The notes below the pieces were generated by a model that did no database searches, was not told the DNA's origin, and was given only the letters and a program-made list of their open reading frames with translations. DNA of 33,609 nucleotides from CBIFWW01 sp966186435 (GTDB taxonomy: Bacteria; Pseudomonadota; Gammaproteobacteria; Enterobacterales; Enterobacteriaceae), in the NCBI GenBank assembly GCA_966186435.1, contig CBIFWW010000015.1:1-33609 (forward strand), read 5' to 3'. The number at the start of each line of letters is the position of its first letter. Within the stretch, counting starts at the first letter, position 1. Both the position numbers and the translations under genes were made by a program. Shown piece after piece: positions 6,890 through 13,260 of this stretch.

Positions 6890-7101
6890 TGGCCACTTTT
6901 TCCCTTGGCAAACACCCGCATGTTGAACTGTGCGATCTTTTAAAACTGGAAGGCTGGAGTGAAAGCGGAGCACAGGCCAAAATCGCCATTGAAGAAGGGC
7001 GTGTGATGGTCGACGGCGCAGTCGAAACTCGCAAACGCTGCAAAATTCTGGCTGGCCAGAGCGTGGTATTTGAAGGCAACACCATTACCGTTACCGCCTA
7101 A
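6889..7101 (+). CDS. ybcJ: S4-like RNA-binding protein YbcJ
   Basis: The 70-residue basic protein carries a single S4-type RNA-binding domain, seen in LCDLLKLEGWSESGAQAKIA followed by IEEGRVMVDGAVETRKRCKI, the alpha-L pattern shared with ribosomal protein S4 and pseudouridine synthases. Its cellular role is not firmly established; association with ribosomes or structured RNA is inferred from the fold. It starts on the last base of the folD stop, as in E. coli, and is followed by an intrinsic terminator. Confidence 0.93.
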   Translation: MATFSLGKHPHVELCDLLKLEGWSESGAQAKIAIEEGRVMVDGAVETRKRCKILAGQSVVFEGNTITVTA

Positions 7102-7118
7102 TTCCCCCTGCTTATCAG

Positions 7119-7142
7119 ATGCCTTCTTCAGAAGGCATTTTC
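7119..7142 (+). terminator. Intrinsic terminator of folD-ybcJ
   Basis: ATGCCTTC (7119-7126), loop TTCA and GAAGGCAT (7131-7138) form a perfect 8-bp stem followed by a short T-run. It lies 17 bp after the ybcJ stop. Confidence 0.8.
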
Positions 7143-7296
7143 TCGCCTTAACCCCGCTGTTTTTACCTGTCTATTTTGCATCACTTCAGGCCGCTGGATT
7201 GATGGTGCGGAAAATAAAAGATGCCAGCCTGGCCCCACAGTTGATCTCACTGTCCAGCGAGCTGGTTTTACAAGGCTCAGTCTGATCGCCAGGCGT

Positions 7297-7320
7297 AAAA
7301 AAACCGGGTTGCCCCGGTTT
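7297..7320 (-). terminator. Intrinsic terminator of cysS
   Basis: On the minus strand AAACCGGG, loop GCAA and CCCGGTTT form a perfect 8-bp stem (7301-7320), followed by a run of seven Ts that begins within the stem. It lies just after the cysS stop. Confidence 0.9.
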
Positions 7321-7336
7321 GTTCATTAGCGTTGGC

Positions 7337-8722
7337 TTATTTACGGCGCCAGGTTGTCCCCTGTGCGCCATCTTCCAGCACGATACCCATCTCATTCAGA
7401 CGATCCCGCGCCGCATCCGCCGCTGCCCAGTCTTTGGTTTTACGGGCATCCAGGCGCTGCTGGATCAGAGCTTCGATTTCAGCCACTTCGCCATCGTCAG
7501 CTTTAGCACCGCTTTGCAGGAAGTGCTCGGCATCCTGCTCCAGCAGGCCCAATATCGCAGACAGCTTACGCAGATGGGCAGCCATCTGGTTTGCCGCCGC
7601 CCTATCTTCCGCCTTCAGGCGGTTAACCTCACGGGCCATATCGAACAGCACGGAGTAGGCTTCAGGGGTGTTGAAATCGTCGTCCATCGCCTCACGGAAG
7701 CGGGCTTCAAAGGCTTCACCCCCAGCGGCGGTTGCGTTGGCATCGGTGCCACGCAGGGCGGTGTACAGGCGCTCCAGAGCTGAACGGGCTTGTTTCAAGT
7801 TATCTTCGCTGTAGTTCAACTGGCTACGATAATGGCCGGACATCAAGAAGTAACGCACGGTTTCCGCGTCGTAGTGCTTCAGCACATCGCGCACGGTAAA
7901 GAAATTGCCCAGGGATTTAGACATTTTCTCACGATCAACCATCACCATGCCGGAGTGCATCCAGTAGTTCACGTATTCGCCGTCGTGGGCGCAGGTGGAC
8001 TGGGCGATTTCATTCTCGTGGTGGGGGAACATCAAGTCTGAACCACCGCCGTGGATATCAAAGTGGCTGCCCAACTGTTTGCAGTTCATGGCGGAACATT
8101 CAATGTGCCAGCCCGGACGGCCTTCGCCCCACGGCGACTGCCAGCTCGGTTCACCGGGTTTAGACATCTTCCACAGCACGAAGTCCATCGGGTTACGCTT
8201 CACGTCCACCACGTCCACCCGGGCGCCGGCCTGGAGGTTGTCCAGATCTTGGCGCGACAGCAGGCCGTAATTAGCATCAGAAGGCACGGAGAACATCACG
8301 TCGCCATTCTCAGCCACATAGGCGTGGCCGCGATCCAACAGGCGCTGAGTGATTTCAATGATTTCAGGAATATGGCGGGTAGCGCGCGGTTCGTTATCCG
8401 GGTGCAGGATGTTAAGTGCGTCAAAATCCTTGTGCATCTCAGCCACCATGCGGTCCACCAGCGTGACAAACTCCTCGCCGTTTTCATTGGCGCGTTTAAT
8501 GATTTTGTCATCAATATCGGTGATATTGCGCACATACTTCAGGCTGTAGCCCAGGAAACGCAGATAGCGCGCCACCACGTCAAAGGCAACAAAAGTACGG
8601 CCATGGCCGATATGACACAAATCGTAAACGGTGATACCACACACGTACATGCCGACTTCTCCGGCATGAATTGGCTTAAATTCCTCTTTCTGGCGACTCA
8701 ATGTATTGAAGATTTTTAACAT
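7337..8722 (-). CDS. cysS: Cysteinyl-tRNA synthetase
   Basis: This class I aminoacyl-tRNA synthetase activates cysteine with ATP and charges tRNA-Cys in the cytosol. The 461-residue protein is the usual length. Zinc ligand Cys28 is in MYVCGITVYD, and the HIGH motif is residues 37-40. A second zinc region is in WHIECSAMNCKQLG with the histidines of GGSDLMFPHHENE, and KMSKSLGNFF near residue 267 is the KMSKS loop. The C-terminal tRNA-binding helices follow, ending GTTWRRK. It is monocistronic, divergent from ppiB and closed by its own terminator. Nothing looks altered. Confidence 0.98.
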   Translation of the reverse strand: MLKIFNTLSRQKEEFKPIHAGEVGMYVCGITVYDLCHIGHGRTFVAFDVVARYLRFLGYSLKYVRNITDIDDKIIKRANENGEEFVTLVDRMVAEMHKDFDALNILHPDNEPRATRHIPEIIEITQRLLDRGHAYVAENGDVMFSVPSDANYGLLSRQDLDNLQAGARVDVVDVKRNPMDFVLWKMSKPGEPSWQSPWGEGRPGWHIECSAMNCKQLGSHFDIHGGGSDLMFPHHENEIAQSTCAHDGEYVNYWMHSGMVMVDREKMSKSLGNFFTVRDVLKHYDAETVRYFLMSGHYRSQLNYSEDNLKQARSALERLYTALRGTDANATAAGGEAFEARFREAMDDDFNTPEAYSVLFDMAREVNRLKAEDRAAANQMAAHLRKLSAILGLLEQDAEHFLQSGAKADDGEVAEIEALIQQRLDARKTKDWAAADAARDRLNEMGIVLEDGAQGTTWRRK

Positions 8723-8829
8723 CAGGAAGTTCCGTGTAGGTGTGTGGGGGAAAATCAGATTGGCTATATTAACCCATAAGCACCGGGGTCTGCACTCCGC
8801 TTTGTCAGGTGATCCCGGATATTAAGTTA

Positions 8830-8838
8830 TGCTATAAC
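8830..8838 (+). promoter_or_regulatory. Putative extended -10 promoter of ppiB
   Basis: TGCTATAAC at 8830-8838 is a good extended -10 element with no convincing -35. It lies about 84 bp before the ppiB start, in the interval shared with divergent cysS. A CCGGG-TAT-CCCGG hairpin follows near 8863-8876 in the leader. Confidence 0.4.
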
Positions 8839-8921
8839 AGTGCCCTTACGTGGCGTCACAAGCCGGGTATCCCGGTTTGGCCCGCTAATTTTCACCATCG
8901 GAAAAATACAGGATGCAGAGC

Positions 8922-9416
8922 ATGGTTACCTTTCATACCAATCACGGTGATATCGTCATCAAAACCTTCGATGACAAAGCACCGATTACCGTTAAAAACT
9001 TCCTGGATTATTGCCGCGAAGGCTTTTACAACAACACCATTTTCCACCGTGTAATCAACGGCTTCATGATCCAGGGCGGCGGCTTCGAACCTGGCATGAA
9101 CCAGAAAGAGACAAAAGCCACTATTCAGAACGAAGCCAACAACGGCCTGAAAAACAGCCGTGGTACTCTGGCAATGGCCCGTACTCAGGCGCCTCACTCA
9201 GCCACCGCTCAGTTCTTCATCAACGTGGCTGATAACGACTTCCTGAACTTCAGCGGCGAAAACATGCAAGGCTGGGGTTACTGCGTATTCGCTGAAGTGG
9301 TTGAAGGTATGGACGTGGTCGACAAGATCAAATCCGTGTCCACCGGCCGCAGCGGCATGCATCAGGATGTGCCAAAAGAAGACGTGGTGATTAACAGCGT
9401 TACTGTTAGCGAGTAA
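8922..9416 (+). CDS. ppiB: Cytoplasmic peptidyl-prolyl cis-trans isomerase B (cyclophilin)
   Basis: The 164-residue cyclophilin accelerates cis-trans isomerisation of Xaa-Pro bonds. It matches E. coli PpiB almost throughout: FHRVINGFMIQGGGF contains the catalytic Arg and the Phe/Met/Gln pocket, and GTLAMARTQAPHSATAQFFI and GWGYCVFAEV are also conserved. I placed the start at the second ATG (8922) because this gives the conserved MVTFHTNHGDIV start and puts AGGA eight bases upstream. An ATG nine bases earlier overlaps that ribosome site. There is no signal peptide, which distinguishes it from periplasmic PpiA. lpxH begins two bases after its stop. Confidence 0.96.
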   Translation: MVTFHTNHGDIVIKTFDDKAPITVKNFLDYCREGFYNNTIFHRVINGFMIQGGGFEPGMNQKETKATIQNEANNGLKNSRGTLAMARTQAPHSATAQFFINVADNDFLNFSGENMQGWGYCVFAEVVEGMDVVDKIKSVSTGRSGMHQDVPKEDVVINSVTVSE

Positions 9417-9418
9417 TC

Positions 9419-10141
9419 GTGGCGACACTGTTTATTGCAGATCTTCATCTGTGCCCAGAAGAACCGGCGATCACCGCCGGTTTTCTGCATTTTCTGGCAG
9501 GCAGCGCCCGGGAGGCAGACAGCCTCTATATTTTGGGCGATCTGTTTGAAGCCTGGATTGGTGATGATGACCCTACTCCGCTGCACCGCCAAATTGCGAC
9601 GGCCATTAAGGCGTTGGTGAAGAGCGGCGTCCCTTGCTACTTTATCCACGGTAACCGGGATTTTCTGGTGGGCAAACGCTTCGCCGGTGAAAGCGGTATG
9701 ACAATACTCCCCCAAGAGCAGCTGCTGGATATTGACGGTAGCCGGGTGCTGATTATGCACGGGGATACCCTGTGTACCGATGACGTGGGTTATCAGGCCT
9801 TCCGTAAAAAAGTCCACAACCGCTGGATCCAGTGGGCATTTTTAAGCCTGCCGCTGTTCATCCGTAAACGCATCGCCGCCAAAATGCGTGCCGGGAGCAA
9901 ATCCGCCAATAGCAGTAAATCCACGGCGATAATGGATGTGAACCCTGGTGCTGTGGTGGCTGCGCTGGAGCGCCATCAGGTGCAGTGGCTGATCCATGGT
10001 CATACCCATCGCCCGGCGATTCATGGTTTAACCGCTAACGGCTTACCCGCCCTTCGGGCAGTATTAGGGGCCTGGCATGTCCAAGGCTCAATGATTAAAG
10101 TGTCTGACGGCACCCTTGAACTTATCGAGTTCCCTTTCTGA
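9419..10141 (+). CDS. lpxH: UDP-2,3-diacylglucosamine diphosphatase
   Basis: LpxH hydrolyses UDP-2,3-diacylglucosamine to lipid X and UMP at the inner face of the inner membrane, the fourth step of lipid A synthesis. The 240-residue protein has the metallophosphoesterase ligands Asp8 and His10 (IADLHLC), Asp41 (ILGDLFEAW), Asn79 (HGNRDF), His114 (IMHGDTLCT) and the late GHTHRPA motif. It begins with GTG at 9419, which gives the conserved N-terminus ATLFIADLHL, two bases after the ppiB stop, so ppiB-lpxH is an operon as in E. coli. Length and ending (LIEFPF) match the family. Confidence 0.97.
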   Translation: MATLFIADLHLCPEEPAITAGFLHFLAGSAREADSLYILGDLFEAWIGDDDPTPLHRQIATAIKALVKSGVPCYFIHGNRDFLVGKRFAGESGMTILPQEQLLDIDGSRVLIMHGDTLCTDDVGYQAFRKKVHNRWIQWAFLSLPLFIRKRIAAKMRAGSKSANSSKSTAIMDVNPGAVVAALERHQVQWLIHGHTHRPAIHGLTANGLPALRAVLGAWHVQGSMIKVSDGTLELIEFPF

Positions 10142-10146
10142 GCTAA

Positions 10147-10166
10147 GCGGCATTAATTGCCGTTTT
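10147..10166 (+). terminator. Probable intrinsic terminator after lpxH
   Basis: CGGCA (10148-10152), loop TTAAT and TGCCG (10158-10162) are followed by TTTT. The stem is short. It lies six bases after the lpxH stop and before the purE control region. Confidence 0.6.
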
Positions 10167-10173
10167 CATCACC

Positions 10174-10211
10174 GCGCAACCGTTTTCCCTGGCTGATTTC
10201 CATGCTATTCT
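10174..10211 (+). promoter_or_regulatory. PurR operator and promoter of purEK
   Basis: GCGCAACCGTTTTCCC at 10174-10189 matches the PurR consensus (ACGCAAACGTTTGCGT) at 11 of 16 positions and closely resembles the E. coli purE box as I recall it. A -10-like TATTCT lies at 10206-10211; the matching -35 window (10183-10188, TTTTCC) falls inside the operator, so bound PurR with hypoxanthine or guanine would block polymerase. Confidence 0.75.
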
Positions 10212-10272
10212 CTGAGCCATTCTGATGACGGTTTCCGTTGTTCGTATGTAACGCACAGGAGTTTAAAAGCGC

Positions 10273-10782
10273 ATGTCCTCCAGCCACACACCGGCGCGTG
10301 TCGCCATTGTGATGGGGTCCAAAAGTGACTGGGCCACCATGCAGTTTGCCGCTGAAATTTTTACGGCCCTCGACGTCCCCCACCATGTTGAAATCGTTTC
10401 TGCCCACCGCACGCCAGACAAGCTGTTTAGTTTTGCTGAACAGGCGCAGGGTAATGGATTCCAAGTGATCATTGCCGGGGCCGGTGGCGCAGCGCATCTG
10501 CCGGGCATGATTGCCGCCAAAACCCTGGTGCCGGTGCTCGGCGTTCCGGTGCAAAGCGCAGCCTTGAGCGGGGTGGACAGCCTTTATTCCATCGTCCAGA
10601 TGCCACGGGGTATCCCGGTGGGGACCCTGGCGATTGGCAAGGCCGGGGCTGCGAATGCCGCCTTGTTAGCCGCCCAGATCCTCGCCCAACACGACAGCGC
10701 CCTGTTACAGCGCCTGGCGGACTGGCGTAAAGCCCAGACTGATGAAGTGCTGGATAACCCGGACCCACGGGAGGCCCAATGA
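10273..10782 (+). CDS. purE: N5-carboxyaminoimidazole ribonucleotide mutase
   Basis: PurE moves the carboxyl group of N5-CAIR to C4 to form CAIR in purine synthesis. The 169-residue protein is the class I length. It contains the phosphate-binding MGSKSDW (residues 14-20), SAHRTPDK with catalytic His45, and GAGGAAHLPGM. A clear ribosome site (CAGGAG) lies upstream of ATG 10273. The stop overlaps the purK start as ATGA, so the two consecutive enzymes are translationally coupled. The PurR box upstream indicates repression by purines. Confidence 0.98.
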   Translation: MSSSHTPARVAIVMGSKSDWATMQFAAEIFTALDVPHHVEIVSAHRTPDKLFSFAEQAQGNGFQVIIAGAGGAAHLPGMIAAKTLVPVLGVPVQSAALSGVDSLYSIVQMPRGIPVGTLAIGKAGAANAALLAAQILAQHDSALLQRLADWRKAQTDEVLDNPDPREAQ

Positions 10783-11846
10783 AGCAGGTTTGCGTACTCG
10801 GCAACGGCCAGTTGGGCCGGATGTTGCGCCAGGCCGGTGAGCCATTAGGCATTAATGTCTGGCCCGTTGGCCTGGAAGCCGATCCTGCCGCTATCCCGGT
10901 TCAGAGCAGCGTGATCACTGCGGAGATCGAACGCTGGCCAGAAACCGCGTTGACCCGCGAGCTGGCACGCCACCCGGCCTTTGCAAACCGCGATGTCTTC
11001 CCCATCATTGCCGACCGTCTTACTCAAAAACAGCTATTAGATGACCTAGGCCTGGCGACTGCGCCGTGGCAATTGCTTGAGTCTGAAGCCCAATGGCCAG
11101 CGGTGTTCTCGTTTGCTGGCAAGCTGGCAATCGTTAAGCGCCGCACCGGGGGCTATGATGGCCGGGGCCAGTGGCGTTTGCAGGAGGAAGAGACCGATCG
11201 GCTCCCTGCCGACTGCTACGGTGAATGCATCGTCGAACAAGGAATCAATTTTAGTGGTGAGGTTTCCCTGGTGGGCGCCCGTGGCGTTGATGGCCAGACG
11301 GTGTTTTATCCGCTGACCAATAACTTCCATCAGGACGGTATTTTACGGGCCAGTGTGGCCTTCCCCCAAGCTAACCCAGAGCATCAGCAGCAGGCTGAAG
11401 CAATGTTAAGCGCCATTATGAAAAAGCTTAATTATGTGGGTGTGATGGCGATGGAATGCTTTGTCACCCCTCAGGGCCTGTTGATCAATGAGCTGGCACC
11501 CCGGGTACATAACAGCGGCCACTGGACACAAAACGGCGCTTCCATCAGCCAGTTCGAGCTACATCTGCGGGCGATTCTCAATCTGCCGATGCCAAAACCG
11601 GTGGTGTATAACCCGGCGGTGATGGTTAACCTGATTGGGACTGATGTGAATGATGACTGGCTGAAACTGCCGCTGGTGAATTTGCACTGGTACGATAAAG
11701 AAGTGCGCCCTGGCCGCAAAGTGGGGCATCTCAATTTATGTAGCCAATATCCGGATCAATTAGCCGCCTCGCTGGAGGCCCTGACCCCGCTGTTACCTGC
11801 TGATTACCTTAATGGAATTTACTGGGCACAAGCTCAACTTAAGTAA
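10779..11846 (+). CDS. purK: N5-carboxyaminoimidazole ribonucleotide synthase
   Basis: PurK uses ATP and bicarbonate to carboxylate aminoimidazole ribonucleotide to N5-CAIR, the substrate of PurE. The 355-residue protein is an ATP-grasp enzyme of the usual length. It begins with VCVLGNGQLGRMLRQAGEPLG. The ATP-grasp centre includes VKRRTGGYDGRGQW and the glutamate-rich CIVEQGINFSGEVSL. The metal-binding end is LINELAPRVHNSGHWTQ. It overlaps purE by four bases and shares its PurR-controlled promoter. Confidence 0.98.
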   Translation: MKQVCVLGNGQLGRMLRQAGEPLGINVWPVGLEADPAAIPVQSSVITAEIERWPETALTRELARHPAFANRDVFPIIADRLTQKQLLDDLGLATAPWQLLESEAQWPAVFSFAGKLAIVKRRTGGYDGRGQWRLQEEETDRLPADCYGECIVEQGINFSGEVSLVGARGVDGQTVFYPLTNNFHQDGILRASVAFPQANPEHQQQAEAMLSAIMKKLNYVGVMAMECFVTPQGLLINELAPRVHNSGHWTQNGASISQFELHLRAILNLPMPKPVVYNPAVMVNLIGTDVNDDWLKLPLVNLHWYDKEVRPGRKVGHLNLCSQYPDQLAASLEALTPLLPADYLNGIYWAQAQLK

Positions 11847-11855
11847 TGCTATAGG

Positions 11856-11882
11856 GCGGCGGAGAGCGCTTTCCGCCGCTTC
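11856..11882 (+). terminator. Possible terminator after purK
   Basis: GCGGCGGA (11856-11863) pairs perfectly with TCCGCCGC (11872-11879), giving an 8-bp G+C-rich stem with an 8-nt loop, ten bases after the purK stop. The T-tract after it is poor (TTCTC), so termination may be partial. Confidence 0.45.
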
Positions 11883-11971
11883 TCATTGCGTGAGCGTCTT
11901 CAGAAACGTAGAATTTCCCACCTTATATTATTTCCCCCGGCCAAACCTGACCGGCTCCCAAAGGTTTATTC

Positions 11972-13093
11972 ATGGAAACTGCACTACCGGTCCGCCCCGA
12001 TTCACGGGACTACCACTCTATTTTACTTTCTGGTACCCCCCTCATCGATGTGCGCGCCCCGGTGGAATTCGCCCAAGGCCATCTGGACCAGGCGATTAAT
12101 TTGCCATTAATGAGTGATGATGAACGGGCCGTGGTCGGCACCTGTTTTAAACAAAAAGGTCAGCAGGCCGCCATTGAACTGGGCCATCAGCTGGTTAACG
12201 GGGCGAATAAAGCCGCCCGGGTTGAAGCCTGGCGGGCCTTTTGCCTGCAGCATCCCGAAGGCTATCTGTGTTGCGCCCGGGGTGGCCTGCGTTCCCATAT
12301 CAGCCAACAGTGGCTGCGGGAGAGCGGCATCGATTACCCGCTGATTGAAGGCGGTTATAAAGCCCTGCGCAGCTATGCCATCGACACCATCACTCGGCTG
12401 TCTGAACAGCCGATGATCCTGGTGAGCGGCAATACCGGCAACGGCAAAACGATATTGATCCGCGAGCAAGACACCGGGATCGATCTGGAAGGGCTGACCC
12501 GCCATCGCGGCAGCTCTTTTGGCCGGATGGTGGATGAGCAGCCCTCCCAGGCCAGCTTTGAAAACCATATGGGGACGACCCTATTGCAAAGCTGGGAGAA
12601 AAACCGTCAGCTGCCGGGCTTTGCCTGGGTGGTAGAAGATGAAGGCCGGATGATCGGCTCCCGCCATATCCCGGAAGTGTGGCGGACCAAAATGCAGCAA
12701 TCACCGATTGTGGTTGTTGAAGACCCCTTTGAGGTACGCCTGGCCCGGCTCCAGGAAGAGTATTTCGCCCATATGACCCATAATTTTATTGCCGCCTATG
12801 GGGAAGAGAAAGGCTGGGAAGCCTATGCCGAGTATCTGGATCATGGCTTAGTGGCGATCCAGCGCCGTCTGGGTCATGCGCGTTTTGCCCAGTTCCAGAC
12901 CAGCCTGCAAGCTGCCCTGGTACACCAGCGCCAGACCGGGGATCACAGCGCCCATCTGAGCTGGCTGGCCCCGCTGCTGGAAGAGTATTACGACCCGATG
13001 TACCGCTACCAGCTGGAAAAGAAAGCCGCCAATATTGTGTTCCGCGGCCAATACCGCGAAGTGGCGGAATGGCTGGAAGACCGCATTCACTAA
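11972..13093 (+). CDS. selU: tRNA 2-selenouridine/geranyl-2-thiouridine synthase
   Basis: SelU (MnmH, YbbB) replaces sulfur by selenium, or geranylates sulfur, at the wobble uridine of tRNAs for Lys, Glu and Gln. The 373-residue protein has an N-terminal rhodanese domain: LIDVRAPVEF near residue 25, and the active-site loop YLCCARGG with Cys100/Cys101 corresponding to the catalytic cysteine pair. A C-terminal P-loop domain follows, with Walker A GNTGNGKT at residues 153-160, and the end contains EEYYDPMYRYQLEKKA. ATG 11972 has AAAGG upstream; the protein is about nine residues longer than E. coli SelU. In E. coli this gene is far from purK because of an insertion absent here. A strong terminator follows. 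Confidence 0.95.
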   Translation: METALPVRPDSRDYHSILLSGTPLIDVRAPVEFAQGHLDQAINLPLMSDDERAVVGTCFKQKGQQAAIELGHQLVNGANKAARVEAWRAFCLQHPEGYLCCARGGLRSHISQQWLRESGIDYPLIEGGYKALRSYAIDTITRLSEQPMILVSGNTGNGKTILIREQDTGIDLEGLTRHRGSSFGRMVDEQPSQASFENHMGTTLLQSWEKNRQLPGFAWVVEDEGRMIGSRHIPEVWRTKMQQSPIVVVEDPFEVRLARLQEEYFAHMTHNFIAAYGEEKGWEAYAEYLDHGLVAIQRRLGHARFAQFQTSLQAALVHQRQTGDHSAHLSWLAPLLEEYYDPMYRYQLEKKAANIVFRGQYREVAEWLEDRIH

Positions 13094-13103
13094 CCATAAC
13101 AAA

Positions 13104-13125
13104 ACCTCGCAGCGCGGGGTTTTTT
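13104..13125 (+). terminator. Intrinsic terminator of selU
   Basis: ACCTCGC (13104-13110) pairs with GCGGGGT (13114-13120) with one T-G wobble, followed directly by six Ts. It lies 10 bp after the selU stop. Confidence 0.9.
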
Positions 13126-13143
13126 GTTCAAGCCAGATAAACC

Positions 13144-13254
13144 TTAGAAGCCGTAACGCAGACGTACCAAGTTCATGTCGCCGAGGTTGTCGGTGCTGGA
13201 GGTGAACACGTGCTCGTAATCCACGTGGCAGAAACCCGCCACGCCATACCCATT
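13144..13254 (-). pseudogene. 3'-terminal remnant of an outer-membrane beta-barrel gene
   Basis: Between ybbP and selU a minus-strand frame of 36 codons reads, in part, VDYEHVFTSSTDNLGDMNLV and ends RLRYGF. Alternating polar and apolar residues and a C-terminal phenylalanine after Tyr are the hallmark of the last strands of an outer-membrane barrel (the BAM recognition signal). The frame has no start: it is cut by an in-frame TAA (13257-13255) a few bases after the ybbP stop, so the 5' part of the gene is gone. It looks like a deletion scar at a junction that is variable in relatives (rhsD sits here in E. coli). I cannot name the parent porin family. Confidence 0.6.
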
Positions 13255-13260
13255 TTACAA

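Noticed and set aside
7186..7395. A 69-codon minus-strand frame between ybcJ and cysS
   Set aside because: It spans the cysS terminator and part of cysS in another frame; no family resemblance.
10153..10554. A 133-codon minus-strand frame over the purE promoter
   Set aside because: It covers the terminator, PurR box and the purE coding start on the opposite strand; no independent support.
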